DNA of 64,000 nt from Pseudomonas sp. M47T1 (GTDB lineage Bacteria; Pseudomonadota; Gammaproteobacteria; Pseudomonadales; Pseudomonadaceae): positions 186,001 through 250,000 of the forward strand of contig NZ_AJWX01000001.1 of assembly GCF_000263855.1 (NCBI RefSeq). The letters are read 5' to 3'. Under the pieces are notes generated by a model, which was given only the letters and a program-made list of their open reading frames with translations, had not been told where the DNA came from and made no database searches. Below are positions 9,193 to 17,800 of the stretch, in pieces. Each line of letters begins with the position of its first letter. The first letter of the stretch is position 1. Both the position numbers and the translations under genes were made by a program.

Positions 9193-10098
9193 TCAGTTGC
9201 TGGAAAGACGGTCGCCCTTGGCAAAGCGCCAGGTGCGGATGATTTCCAGGCGATCGACGTCCGACAGGTCGCCGGTGAAGGGCGCGAACGGTGCAGCCAG
9301 GCGCACGATGCGCTGGGCGGCCTGGTCCAGCAGTGGTTGCCCGGAGGACTCCAGCACCAGCACGTCGTATAGCGAGCCGTCACTGTTGATGGACACCATC
9401 AGGCGCAGGCTGCCGTAGATCTGCTGGCGTCGTGCTTCCTCGGGGTAGTTGAGGTTGCCGATGCGTTCGACCTTCTTGCGCCAGTCGTCTTTGTACCAGG
9501 CACCCTTGTCGTGCATGGTCGAGGCCGCTGTCAGACGGTGAATGCGCGGGCGCTTGGCATACAACTGCTGCTCGTGGGCCAGCTCGGCCTCAAGGCTGGA
9601 AATTTCGCTGGACAGCTTGGTGCTGTCGAAATCGGGGGTGGGCTGCTTGGGCTGGGCGTCCTGCTTGACCACGTCGTGGCGGGTGTCGACCTTCTGCGGC
9701 TTGGGCGCCACGGTGGTCACGGCCTTTTTCACCGGTGCAGTTTCGGGCTTGACCTGGGGCTTGGGCACCGGCGGCGGGGTGACCTTGTTGATCACGTTGT
9801 CCTGGAAGGGCGCCACTTCGGTGGTCTTGGGCAACGCCTTCTTGTCCAGGGTACCGCTGCCCTGCTGGTTGTCCTGGGCCAGATAATCGGCTTTCTTCGG
9901 TGCCTTGGCGTCCTTGAAGGTCGACAGGGTGATTTCCAGCGTCTGGCGGATTTCCTCAGGTTTGACCACGGTGAAGCTCACCCCCAGGATCAGCGCCAGG
10001 TGAACCAGCGCTGCCACGAACAGGGTGAAGCCGAGCCTGTCCGCCGGGCGCACGGAAGCACGGGAATACTTGGCAGGGATGTCGGTTGCGGCAGTCAT
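9193..10098 (-). CDS. tonB: TonB-family energy transducer (TonB3-like)
   Basis: A 301-residue inner-membrane protein that would couple the proton motive force to outer-membrane or other envelope processes. A short cytoplasmic N-terminus is followed by one membrane segment at about residues 23-43 (GFTLFVAALVHLALILGVSF). Then comes a periplasmic spacer rich in K, P, V and T (about 85-150), a short helical region (SSEISSLEAELAHEQ) and the C-terminal TonB fold with LNYPEEARRQQIYGSLRLMV. Its place between gshB and algH, next to pilGHIJ, matches tonB3 of P. aeruginosa, which is reported to affect twitching; ExbB/ExbD partners are not here. Confidence 0.9.
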   Translation of the reverse strand: MTAATDIPAKYSRASVRPADRLGFTLFVAALVHLALILGVSFTVVKPEEIRQTLEITLSTFKDAKAPKKADYLAQDNQQGSGTLDKKALPKTTEVAPFQDNVINKVTPPPVPKPQVKPETAPVKKAVTTVAPKPQKVDTRHDVVKQDAQPKQPTPDFDSTKLSSEISSLEAELAHEQQLYAKRPRIHRLTAASTMHDKGAWYKDDWRKKVERIGNLNYPEEARRQQIYGSLRLMVSINSDGSLYDVLVLESSGQPLLDQAAQRIVRLAAPFAPFTGDLSDVDRLEIIRTWRFAKGDRLSSN

Positions 10099-10140
10099 CG
10101 GTTATCCGGCGGTCGTGCAGCGCAGGGGTTGAGCCGGCAG

Positions 10141-10171
10141 TGCACGCCCAACAGCAAAAAATGGGCGTGCA
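10141..10171 (-). other. perfect 10-bp inverted repeat between gshB and tonB
   Basis: TGCACGCCCA (10141-10150) and TGGGCGTGCA (10162-10171) are exact reverse complements around an 11-base A-rich loop. It lies in the 111-bp gap between gshB and tonB. On the minus strand the loop contains a run of T, not placed after the stem, so this is not a standard terminator. It may be an mRNA hairpin tuning tonB expression. Confidence 0.5.
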
Positions 10172-10209
10172 TCATAACGCACTGCGTGGAAAAACCCCTG
10201 CCTTGTCGC

Positions 10210-11163
10210 TCAGCGAGCCTGCAGCTTGCGATCGATGGCATCCATCAGCTGGGCGCCGATATGGGTGCCGAAGGCCGCATCGATCTCGCGGATGCAGGTA
10301 GGGCTGGTGACGTTGATTTCGGTCAGGTTCTCGCCAATCACGTCCAGGCCCACGAACAGCAGGCCCTTGGCACGCAGGGTTGGCCCTACCTGCTCGGCGA
10401 TCCAGCGGTCCTTGTCGGTCAGCGGGCGCGCTTCGCCACGGCCGCCGGCGGCCAGGTTGCCGCGGGTCTCGCCGGCAGCCGGGATACGTGCCAGGCAATA
10501 GGGTACCGGCTCGCCGTCGATCATCAGGATGCGCTTGTCGCCGTCCTTGATGGCCGGCAGGTAGGCTTGCGCCATGATCTGCTGGGTGCCATTGGCGGTC
10601 AGGGTTTCCAGGATCACCGACAGGTTGGGGTCGCCCGGGCGGTGACGGAAGATCGAGGTACCGCCCATGCCGTCCAGCGGCTTGAGGATCACGTCACCGT
10701 GCTCGGCAGCGAACTGGCGCAGGATGTCGGCGCGGCGGCTGACCAGGGTCGGCGGGGTGAGCTGCGGAAACAGCGTGGCGAACATCTTCTCGTTGCAGTC
10801 ACGCAGCGATTGCGGCTTGTTGACCACCAGTACGCCGTCGTTCTCCGCTTGTTCGAGCAGATACGTCGAATAGACGAATTCCAGATCGAAGGGCGGGTCC
10901 TTGCGCATCAGGATCACGTCCAGGTCGGCCAGCGGGGCATCGACCTCGGACTCGAATTCGAACCAGTGCTCGGGGTTGGCGAAGACTTTCAGCGCGCGCA
11001 TCCGCGCGCGTGCCTTGCCGCCGGCCTGGTAAAGGTCCTGGATTTCCATGTGAAACAGGGTCCAGCCGCGCTCCTGGGCTGCCAGCAACATGGCCAGCGA
11101 GCTGTCCTTCTTGTAGGAGATTTCGGCGATGGGGTCCATGACAATGCCGAGGCGTACGCTCAT
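10210..11163 (-). CDS. gshB: glutathione synthetase
   Basis: ATP-grasp ligase that adds glycine to gamma-glutamylcysteine, the second step of glutathione synthesis. The 317-residue length is typical. The N-terminal domain begins MSVRLGIVMDPIAEISYKKD. The ATP-grasp core shows ILKPLDGMGGTSIFR (the ATP loop), GDKRILMIDGEPVPYCLARIP and the metal-binding INVTSPTCIREI near the C-terminus. It reads away from pilG, its start 187 bp from that of pilG, and leads into tonB-algH-ruvX. Confidence 0.97.
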   Translation of the reverse strand: MSVRLGIVMDPIAEISYKKDSSLAMLLAAQERGWTLFHMEIQDLYQAGGKARARMRALKVFANPEHWFEFESEVDAPLADLDVILMRKDPPFDLEFVYSTYLLEQAENDGVLVVNKPQSLRDCNEKMFATLFPQLTPPTLVSRRADILRQFAAEHGDVILKPLDGMGGTSIFRHRPGDPNLSVILETLTANGTQQIMAQAYLPAIKDGDKRILMIDGEPVPYCLARIPAAGETRGNLAAGGRGEARPLTDKDRWIAEQVGPTLRAKGLLFVGLDVIGENLTEINVTSPTCIREIDAAFGTHIGAQLMDAIDRKLQAR

Positions 11164-11298
11164 GGGAAGCTCCTTTGGACGGCTAGGGCCGCCGTAGACA
11201 GGTCTTGAAAAGTGGCGTCAGGGTGGCGCCGCCAGGCCTCGGGGTCAAGGGGGCTGTTGATGGAATGCACTTCCTGAGTGTGCTAAAAAGACTTGTTA

Positions 11299-11322
11299 TT
11301 GTGGGAGCCGGTTCACCGGCGA
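11299..11322. repeat. half REP-like element upstream of pilG
   Basis: GTGGGAGCCGGTTCACCGGCGA resembles half of the REP units seen elsewhere, with core CCGGTTCACCGG able to pair on itself. It sits between the probable pilG promoter region and the pilG start (11351). Confidence 0.4.
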
Positions 11323-11350
11323 GTTTTTCAGCCTCCCAAAGCAGATCCCG

Positions 11351-11749
11351 ATGAAACAAGTCCCCACCGCACTCAAGGTCATGGTAATCGACGATTCGAA
11401 GACGATTCGCCGCACCGCGCAGATGCTGCTGGAAAACGTGGGCTGCGAAGTGATCACGGCCACTGACGGTTTCGATGCGTTGGCCAAGATTGCCGACAAC
11501 CATCCGCGTATCATCTTTGTCGATATCATGATGCCGCGCCTGGACGGTTACCAGACCTGCGCATTGATCAAGAACAACAGCGCTTTCAAGGCAACGCCGG
11601 TGATCATGCTGTCGTCCCGCGATGGCCTGTTCGACAAGGCCCGCGGGCGCATCGTGGGCTCCGACCAGTTCCTGACCAAGCCTTTCAGCCGTGAAGAACT
11701 GCTGGGTGCCATCCGGGCTCACGTACCAGGCTTTGCCGCCGCGCACTAA
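11351..11749 (+). CDS. pilG: twitching motility response regulator PilG
   Basis: Single-domain CheY-like receiver of 132 residues in the Pil-Chp pathway; in P. aeruginosa PilG promotes pilus extension and raises cAMP. Phosphorylation pocket: MVIDDSKTIRR (acidic pair 14-15), phospho-acceptor Asp58 in IIFVDIMMPRLDG, Thr/Ser in PVIMLSSRDG and Lys in FLTKPFSREE. It is the first gene of the pil-chp operon, with pilH 21 bp downstream. Confidence 0.96.
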   Translation: MKQVPTALKVMVIDDSKTIRRTAQMLLENVGCEVITATDGFDALAKIADNHPRIIFVDIMMPRLDGYQTCALIKNNSAFKATPVIMLSSRDGLFDKARGRIVGSDQFLTKPFSREELLGAIRAHVPGFAAAH

Positions 11750-11770
11750 TTAATGAAGATGGGGAACAGC

Positions 11771-12136
11771 ATGGCTCGTATTCTGATCGTCGACGATTCG
11801 CCGACCGAAATGTACAAACTGACCAGCATGCTCGAGAAGCATGGTCATGAAGTGCTCAAGGCCGAGAACGGCGCCGACGGCGTGGCCCTGGCCCGCCAGG
11901 AAAAGCCCGATGCGGTGCTGATGGACATCGTCATGCCCGGCCTCAATGGCTTCCAGGCCACGCGCCAGTTGCACAAAGACCCGGAAACCGAGCACATCAA
12001 GGTAATCATCATCACCACCAAGGACCAGGAAACCGACAAGGTGTGGGGTACCCGCCAGGGCGCCAAGGACTACCTGACCAAGCCGGTGGAAGAGGAAACC
12101 CTGATCAAGACGCTGAACGCCGTGCTGGCGGGCTGA
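11771..12136 (+). CDS. pilH: twitching motility response regulator PilH
   Basis: Second single-domain receiver of the operon (121 residues); in P. aeruginosa PilH opposes PilG, favouring retraction or acting as a phosphate sink. I chose the ATG at 11771 (MARILIVDDSPTEMY), preceded by GGGGAA, because the in-frame ATG six codons upstream has no better site and PilH is 121 residues elsewhere. Asp52 in AVLMDIVMPGLNG is the phospho-acceptor, with Thr in IIITTKDQ and Lys in YLTKPVEEE. Confidence 0.95.
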   Translation: MARILIVDDSPTEMYKLTSMLEKHGHEVLKAENGADGVALARQEKPDAVLMDIVMPGLNGFQATRQLHKDPETEHIKVIIITTKDQETDKVWGTRQGAKDYLTKPVEEETLIKTLNAVLAG

Positions 12137-12145
12137 CCGCCGGCC

Positions 12146-12679
12146 ATGGCGCAGACCGCCTTCGAACTCCTGCTGGACATAGACCAGCGCTGTCGGCAGT
12201 TGGCCGCGCAGTTGCCGTCCCAGGAAAGCCGCCTGCAAACCTGGAGCGGTATCGGCTTTCGCCTGGGCGGCCACTGGTACGTGGCGCCCATGGGCGAGGT
12301 GGCCGAAGTGCTGCACGAGCCGCGGCTGACCCGCGTGCCCGGGGTCAAGCCCTGGTTGCTGGGGGTGGCCAACGTGCGTGGGCGGCTGCTGCCGGTCATG
12401 GACCTGTGCGGCCTGCTCGGCCACGGGCCGTTGGCCGCACATAAGCAGCGGCGCGTGCTGGTGATAGACCGTGACGACCTGTTTGCTGGCCTGCTGGTGG
12501 ACGAAGTGGGCGGTTTGCAGCACTTTCCGCTGTACAGCCTGGACCTGTCGGTAGCCGCGGACCTGCCCCAGGGCATGGCAGCCTTCGTGCAGGGCCATTT
12601 TCAGCGCGACCAGTTGTGGAACGTATTCAGTCCCTTTGCGTTGGTACAGTTACCCGGGTTCATGAATGTGGCACTTTGA
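12146..12679 (+). CDS. pilI: CheW-like scaffold protein PilI
   Basis: A 177-residue CheW-domain protein expected to couple the receptor PilJ to the kinase ChpA. Conserved CheW pieces are [43 protein letters not shown] and [19 protein letters not shown]. The start is 9 bp after pilH, and pilJ follows after 56 bp, matching the pilGHIJ order. Confidence 0.94.
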   Translation: MAQTAFELLLDIDQRCRQLAAQLPSQESRLQTWSGIGFRLGGHWYVAPMGEVAEVLHEPRLTRVPGVKPWLLGVANVRGRLLPVMDLCGLLGHGPLAAHKQRRVLVIDRDDLFAGLLVDEVGGLQHFPLYSLDLSVAADLPQGMAAFVQGHFQRDQLWNVFSPFALVQLPGFMNVAL

Positions 12680-12735
12680 TACGCCAAACTGCCGGATTCG
12701 GGCAATGGATTGGCAGTACAGGCGGGGGCCTGAGA

Positions 12736-14784
12736 ATGAATAAGGCAACAACCGGCAAATCGGTGCAGGCATCACGCAGCAGCGCGCAGATCGCGGGGCT
12801 TTTCGTTGCCCTGATTGTGTCGATCATGCTGCTGTTCGCCAACTTCGCCTACCTTAATACCCAGTCCAACTACGACAAGCAGTACATCGGCAACGCAGGC
12901 GAACTGCGGGTTCTGTCGCAGAACATCGCCAAGAACGCCACCGAAGCTGCCTCGGGGAAACCCCAGGCGTTCAAGTTGCTGGCCGAGGCGCGCAATGACT
13001 TCGACCGGCGCTGGAGCCTGCTCAAGTCCGGTGACACCGGCACAGGCCTGCCCCCGGCACCGGCTGCCGTGCACCAGGAAATGCGCCTGGTACAGCGCGA
13101 CTGGGAAAGCCTGCGCAAGAACACCGACGCCATTCTCGCCAGCGAGCAGACCGTACTGTCCCTGCACCAGGTGGCGGCAACGCTGGGCGAAACCGTGCCG
13201 CAATTGCAGGTCGAGTACGAAAAGGTCGTGGAAATCCTGCTGCAGCGCGGCGCGCCAGCCAGCCAGGTCGCTGTGGCCCAGCGCCAGTCGCTGCTGGCCG
13301 AGCGCATCCTGGGGTCGGTGAATACCGTGCTGTCGGGTGACGAGACGGCGGCAGCGGCGGCCGAGTCGTTCGGCCGTGATGCCAACCGCTTCGGGCAGGT
13401 GCTCAAAGGCATGCTCGACGGTGACCCGAGCATCCAGATCAGCCAGGTACAGGACAGCGATGCCCGGGCGCGGCTCAAGGAAATTGCCGAGCTGTTCGAG
13501 TTCGTCTCCGGCTCGGTGGACGAAATCCTCGAGACTTCGCCGCAGCTGTTCCAGGTGCGCGAGGCCTCGACCACGATTTTTACCCTGTCACAGACCCTGC
13601 TCGATGAAGCCTCGCACCTGGCCACCAGTTTCGAACACCTGGCCGGCTCGCGCACCCTGGATACCGTGGGCGGCTATGTACTGGGCCTGCTGGCCCTGGG
13701 TTCGATCATTCTGATTGGCCTGGTGATGGTGCGCGAAACCAACCGCCAGTTGCGCGAGACCGCCCTGAAGAATGAGCGTAACCAGGCGGCAATCATGCGC
13801 CTGCTCGATGAGATCGAGGACCTGGCCGACGGTGATCTCACGGTTACCGCCTCGGTGACCGAGGAGTTCACCGGCACCATTGCCGACTCCATCAACTACT
13901 CCATCGACCAGTTGCGCGACCTGGTGGCCACTATCAACCTCACCGCCGAGGAAGTGGCCGCCGCCGTGCAGGACACCCAGGCCAGCGCTCGCCAGCTGGC
14001 GCGTGCCTCGGAGATGCAGGCACAGCAGATCAGCGAGGCGTCCATGGCCATCAGCGACATGGCCGAGTCCATCGACCGCGTGTCCACCAATGCCTGGGAG
14101 TCGGCCAAGGTGGCCGAGCGTTCGGTGACCATCGCCAGCAAGGGCAGTGAAGTGGTGCACAACACCATTCGCGGCATGGACAACATTCGCGAACAGATTC
14201 AGGACACCTCCAAGCGCATCAAGCGCCTTGGCGAGTCTTCCCAGGAAATCGGCGACATAATAAGCCTGATCGACGACATTGCCGACCAGACCAATATCCT
14301 GGCATTGAACGCGGCCATCCAGGCGTCCATGGCCGGCGAGGCCGGACGTGGGTTTGCCGTGGTCGCCGACGAGGTGCAGCGCCTTGCTGAGCGCTCGTCA
14401 TCGGCCACCCGGCAGATCGAGACCTTGGTGCGGGCGATCCAGGCCGACACTAATGAAGCGGTGATTTCCATGGAGCAGACCACCTTCGAAGTGGTGCGCG
14501 GCGCGCGCCTTGCCCATGACGCCGGGGTGGCGCTGGAAGAGATCGAAGGGGTGTCCGAAGACCTCGCGGCGCTGATCCAGACCATTTCCAATGCCGCGCA
14601 GCAGCAGACCAGCTCAGCGGGGCAGATTTCCCATACCATGTCGGTTATTCAGCAGATCACCGAGCAGACCTCGTCCGGCACCACCACCACGGCCGAGAGC
14701 ATCGGCAACCTGGCGAAGATGGCCAGCGAGATGCGCCGCTCGGTGTCCGGGTTCACCTTGCCCGCGGTTCGGGAGCCGAGCTGA
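12736..14784 (+). CDS. pilJ: methyl-accepting chemotaxis receptor PilJ
   Basis: Transmembrane receptor of the Pil-Chp system, 682 residues from the ATG at 12736 ([12 protein letters not shown]), the usual PilJ length. Membrane helix 1 is at about residues 20-42 ([21 protein letters not shown]). The periplasmic domain holds two PilJ-type helical bundles. Membrane helix 2 is near 310-335 ([19 protein letters not shown]), followed by HAMP and the signalling hairpin, with tip [20 protein letters not shown] and [13 protein letters not shown]. The upstream in-frame ATG at 12616 lies inside pilI and is not used. In P. aeruginosa this receptor responds to surface contact or pilin. Confidence 0.95.
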   Translation: MNKATTGKSVQASRSSAQIAGLFVALIVSIMLLFANFAYLNTQSNYDKQYIGNAGELRVLSQNIAKNATEAASGKPQAFKLLAEARNDFDRRWSLLKSGDTGTGLPPAPAAVHQEMRLVQRDWESLRKNTDAILASEQTVLSLHQVAATLGETVPQLQVEYEKVVEILLQRGAPASQVAVAQRQSLLAERILGSVNTVLSGDETAAAAAESFGRDANRFGQVLKGMLDGDPSIQISQVQDSDARARLKEIAELFEFVSGSVDEILETSPQLFQVREASTTIFTLSQTLLDEASHLATSFEHLAGSRTLDTVGGYVLGLLALGSIILIGLVMVRETNRQLRETALKNERNQAAIMRLLDEIEDLADGDLTVTASVTEEFTGTIADSINYSIDQLRDLVATINLTAEEVAAAVQDTQASARQLARASEMQAQQISEASMAISDMAESIDRVSTNAWESAKVAERSVTIASKGSEVVHNTIRGMDNIREQIQDTSKRIKRLGESSQEIGDIISLIDDIADQTNILALNAAIQASMAGEAGRGFAVVADEVQRLAERSSSATRQIETLVRAIQADTNEAVISMEQTTFEVVRGARLAHDAGVALEEIEGVSEDLAALIQTISNAAQQQTSSAGQISHTMSVIQQITEQTSSGTTTTAESIGNLAKMASEMRRSVSGFTLPAVREPS

Positions 14785-14810
14785 GGTGACGCATCACCAG
14801 GGGACGCGAC

Positions 14811-17800
14811 ATGGCTGACCGGCACGATTACGTAGCGCTGGAATGGGTCAAGGGCGAAATCGTCGAGACCCTCAAGCAGGCGCGCTCGGCACTCGACGCC
14901 TTTGTCGCCGAGCCCCATGCCGGCGAGGCCATGGGCCGCTGCCTGGGCTACCTGCACCAGGTTCACGGCAGTCTGCAAATGGTGGAGTTCTACGGCGCCG
15001 CGCTGTTTGCCGAGGAAATCGAGCACCTGGGCCGCGCCCTGGCCCACGGCCGCGTCACCCAACAGGCCGAAGCGGTGAAATGGCTGCTGCTGGCCTTCAC
15101 GCAACTGCCCTTATACCTGGACCAGGTGCACCTGGCCCGGCGCGATCTGCCTCTGGTGGTACTGCCTTTGATTAATGATTTGCGTAACGCACGCGGCGCC
15201 TCGCCGTTGGCGGAAACCAGCCTGTTCGGCGTGGAACTGCCCACCCCGGAGGCGCTCGACGTATCCGAACTGGCCCAACTGGATAGCTCGCAATGGCTCG
15301 AGCTGCTGCGCAAGCTGCGGCAAAGCCTGCAACAGGCACTGGTGGGGTTGCTGCGCGATCAGGACGTGGCCACCCACCTGGGGCAACTGGCGCGGGTGTT
15401 CTCGCGGCTCGAAGAGACCTCCATGGGCGCGCCGTTGAGCCCCTTGTGGCAAGTGGCCCTGGCCCTGGTGGAGGGTTTGCAAAGCGGCGTGGTGACCCAC
15501 AGCCCGGCGCTGCACAGCCTGCTCAAGGATTGCGACCGCGAGTTACAGCGGGTGTTGGAAGAGGGCGTATCGGGCATCAACCAGCCGGCGCCGGCGCAAT
15601 TGCTCAAGGGCCTGCTGTTTTATGTGGCCACCGCCAGCGGCCAGTCGCCGCGTTTGCAGAAGCTGCGCGAAGCCTATGAGCTGGGTGATCCTCCGGCGCC
15701 AGGGCGCTTTCTGGCCCAGGACCAGGCCCACCTGGTATTGCCCGACCCCGACGCCTTGCGTTCGGTGGTGAGTGCGCTGTGCGAGGAACTGGTGCGGGTC
15801 AAGGAACAGCTCGATCACTTCGTGCGCGGCGATCGCCAGCACGTGGCCGAGCTGGATGCCCTGGTACCGCCATTGCGCCAGGTCACCGACACCCTGGCAG
15901 TGCTGGGCTTTGGCCAGCCGCGCAAGGTCATTCTCGACCAGATGGCCGTGGTTCATGGCCTGGCCCAGGGCGTTCGCGAGCCCAACGACTCGGTGCTGAT
16001 GGACGTCGCCGGAGCGCTGCTGTACGTGGAGTCCACCCTGATCGGCATGGTGGGCCCCGATGAGCCGTCCCGGGCTGACGATAGCCGTCTGCCCAGCACC
16101 GACCTCACCCAGATCCACCAGTTGGTGATCAAGGAAGCGCGCTTTGGCCTGCAACAGGCCAAGGACATGATCAGCGAATACCTGGACTCGGGCAGCGACC
16201 GTGAGCGCTTGCAGCCTTTGCCCGAATTGCTGACCCAGGTACGCGGGGCGCTGGCGATGATTCCGCTGGCCCGTGCCGCCGCGTTACTGGAGGCCTGCAA
16301 CGACTACATCAAAGCCCATTTGCTGGCCGAGCCGCAACAGCCCGAAGCCCGGCAACTGGACAATTTCGCCGATGCGCTCAGCGCCATCGAATACTACCTG
16401 GAACGCCTCAGCGAAGACCCCCAGGCCCCCGGTGAGCGCCTGCTCGATGTGGCCGAGGAAGGCTTGGCAGCGCTGGGCTACCAGCCGGCAGTGTTGGAGG
16501 TGCCGGTGCTGGACGACGTGCTCGGGCCCGCCGAAGCGCTGGTGATGCGCGACCTGCAAGCGCTGGACAGCCCGCAGGTGTCGCGCTCGCTGGCCGAGGT
16601 GCTGGCCGCCCCGGTGCCTGGGTTCAACCCGCCGGCGCAATCGGCGCCCACCAGCCTGTTGCCGCCGCCCGCAGGCGAAGCGCCGGTGGACGACGAGCTG
16701 CGCGAAGTGTTTCTGGAAGAAACCGACGAAGTCCTGCATGTACTGCGTGAGTACTTGCCGCGCTGGGCAGCCGACCATAACGACCAGCGTTCGCTGACCG
16801 AGCTGCGTCGCGCCTTTCATACCCTCAAGGGCAGTGGCCGCATGGTGCGCGCGCTGGTGCTGGGGGAGCTGGCCTGGGCATGTGAAAACCTGCTGAACCG
16901 CGTGCTGGATAAAAGTGTGGCTGAACCGGCGGTGGTTGCCGGGCTGTTGGCTGAGGTGCTGGATGTGTTGCCCCAGGTGGCCAAGGATTTCGCCGAACAG
17001 CACCAGCGCCAGCGCGATGACGTGGACCAGTTGGCGGCCCGCGCTCACCAGCTGGCCAGCGCTGCCGTGGTACCGGCTGGTATCGACCCGCAGTTGCTGG
17101 ACATCTTTCGCAACGAAGCGTTGGGCCACCTGGCCACCGTCGATCGCTTCCTGGCCTCGGCCGAGCCTGGCCATGCGCTTGTCGACGACGGCCTGCAACG
17201 TGCATTGCACACCCTCAAGGGCAGCGCCTACATGGCAGGCGTGCTGCCGATAGCCGAACTGGCCAGTCCGTTCGACGCATTGACCCGCGAGTACAAGGCG
17301 CATCAGTGGCCCATGCAAGTCAGTGATCTGGCGCTGTTGACCCACGCCGTAGGGTACTGGCACCAGGGCCTGGCGCAACTCACGCGTAGCCCGCTCGCTG
17401 CTATTGCGGGCGCCTCGTCACTGGCCGCCGAGGTAGCCGAGCAGCTTGAACAGCGCCTGCAACCGCTGGGCGACTCACCTGCGGCCACGTGTGATCCGCA
17501 CTCCACCCAGGTGTTCCTGCACCTGGGTATGGATATTCTCTACGACAGCGAGTCGCTGCTGCGTAGCTGGCGGCAGCAACCAGCCTCTCGGCATGAGTTG
17601 GAACGCTTGCTGGATGAGCTGACTCGCCTGGGCGAGGCCGCGCAATTGGCCGACCTGCCTGCGGTGGACGAGCTATGCGAGGCCTTGCTGGATGTGTACG
17701 GGGCGGTGGAAGAAAGCAGCCTGAGCGCCAACGAGTCGTTTTTCGACGAAGCCGAGCGCGCCCATGACGCATTGATCGATATGCTCGACCAGATCGCCGC

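Noticed and set aside
11753-11770. Upstream ATG of pilH
   Set aside because: It would add six residues; GGGGAA lies between the two and serves the ATG at 11771, giving the usual 121 residues.
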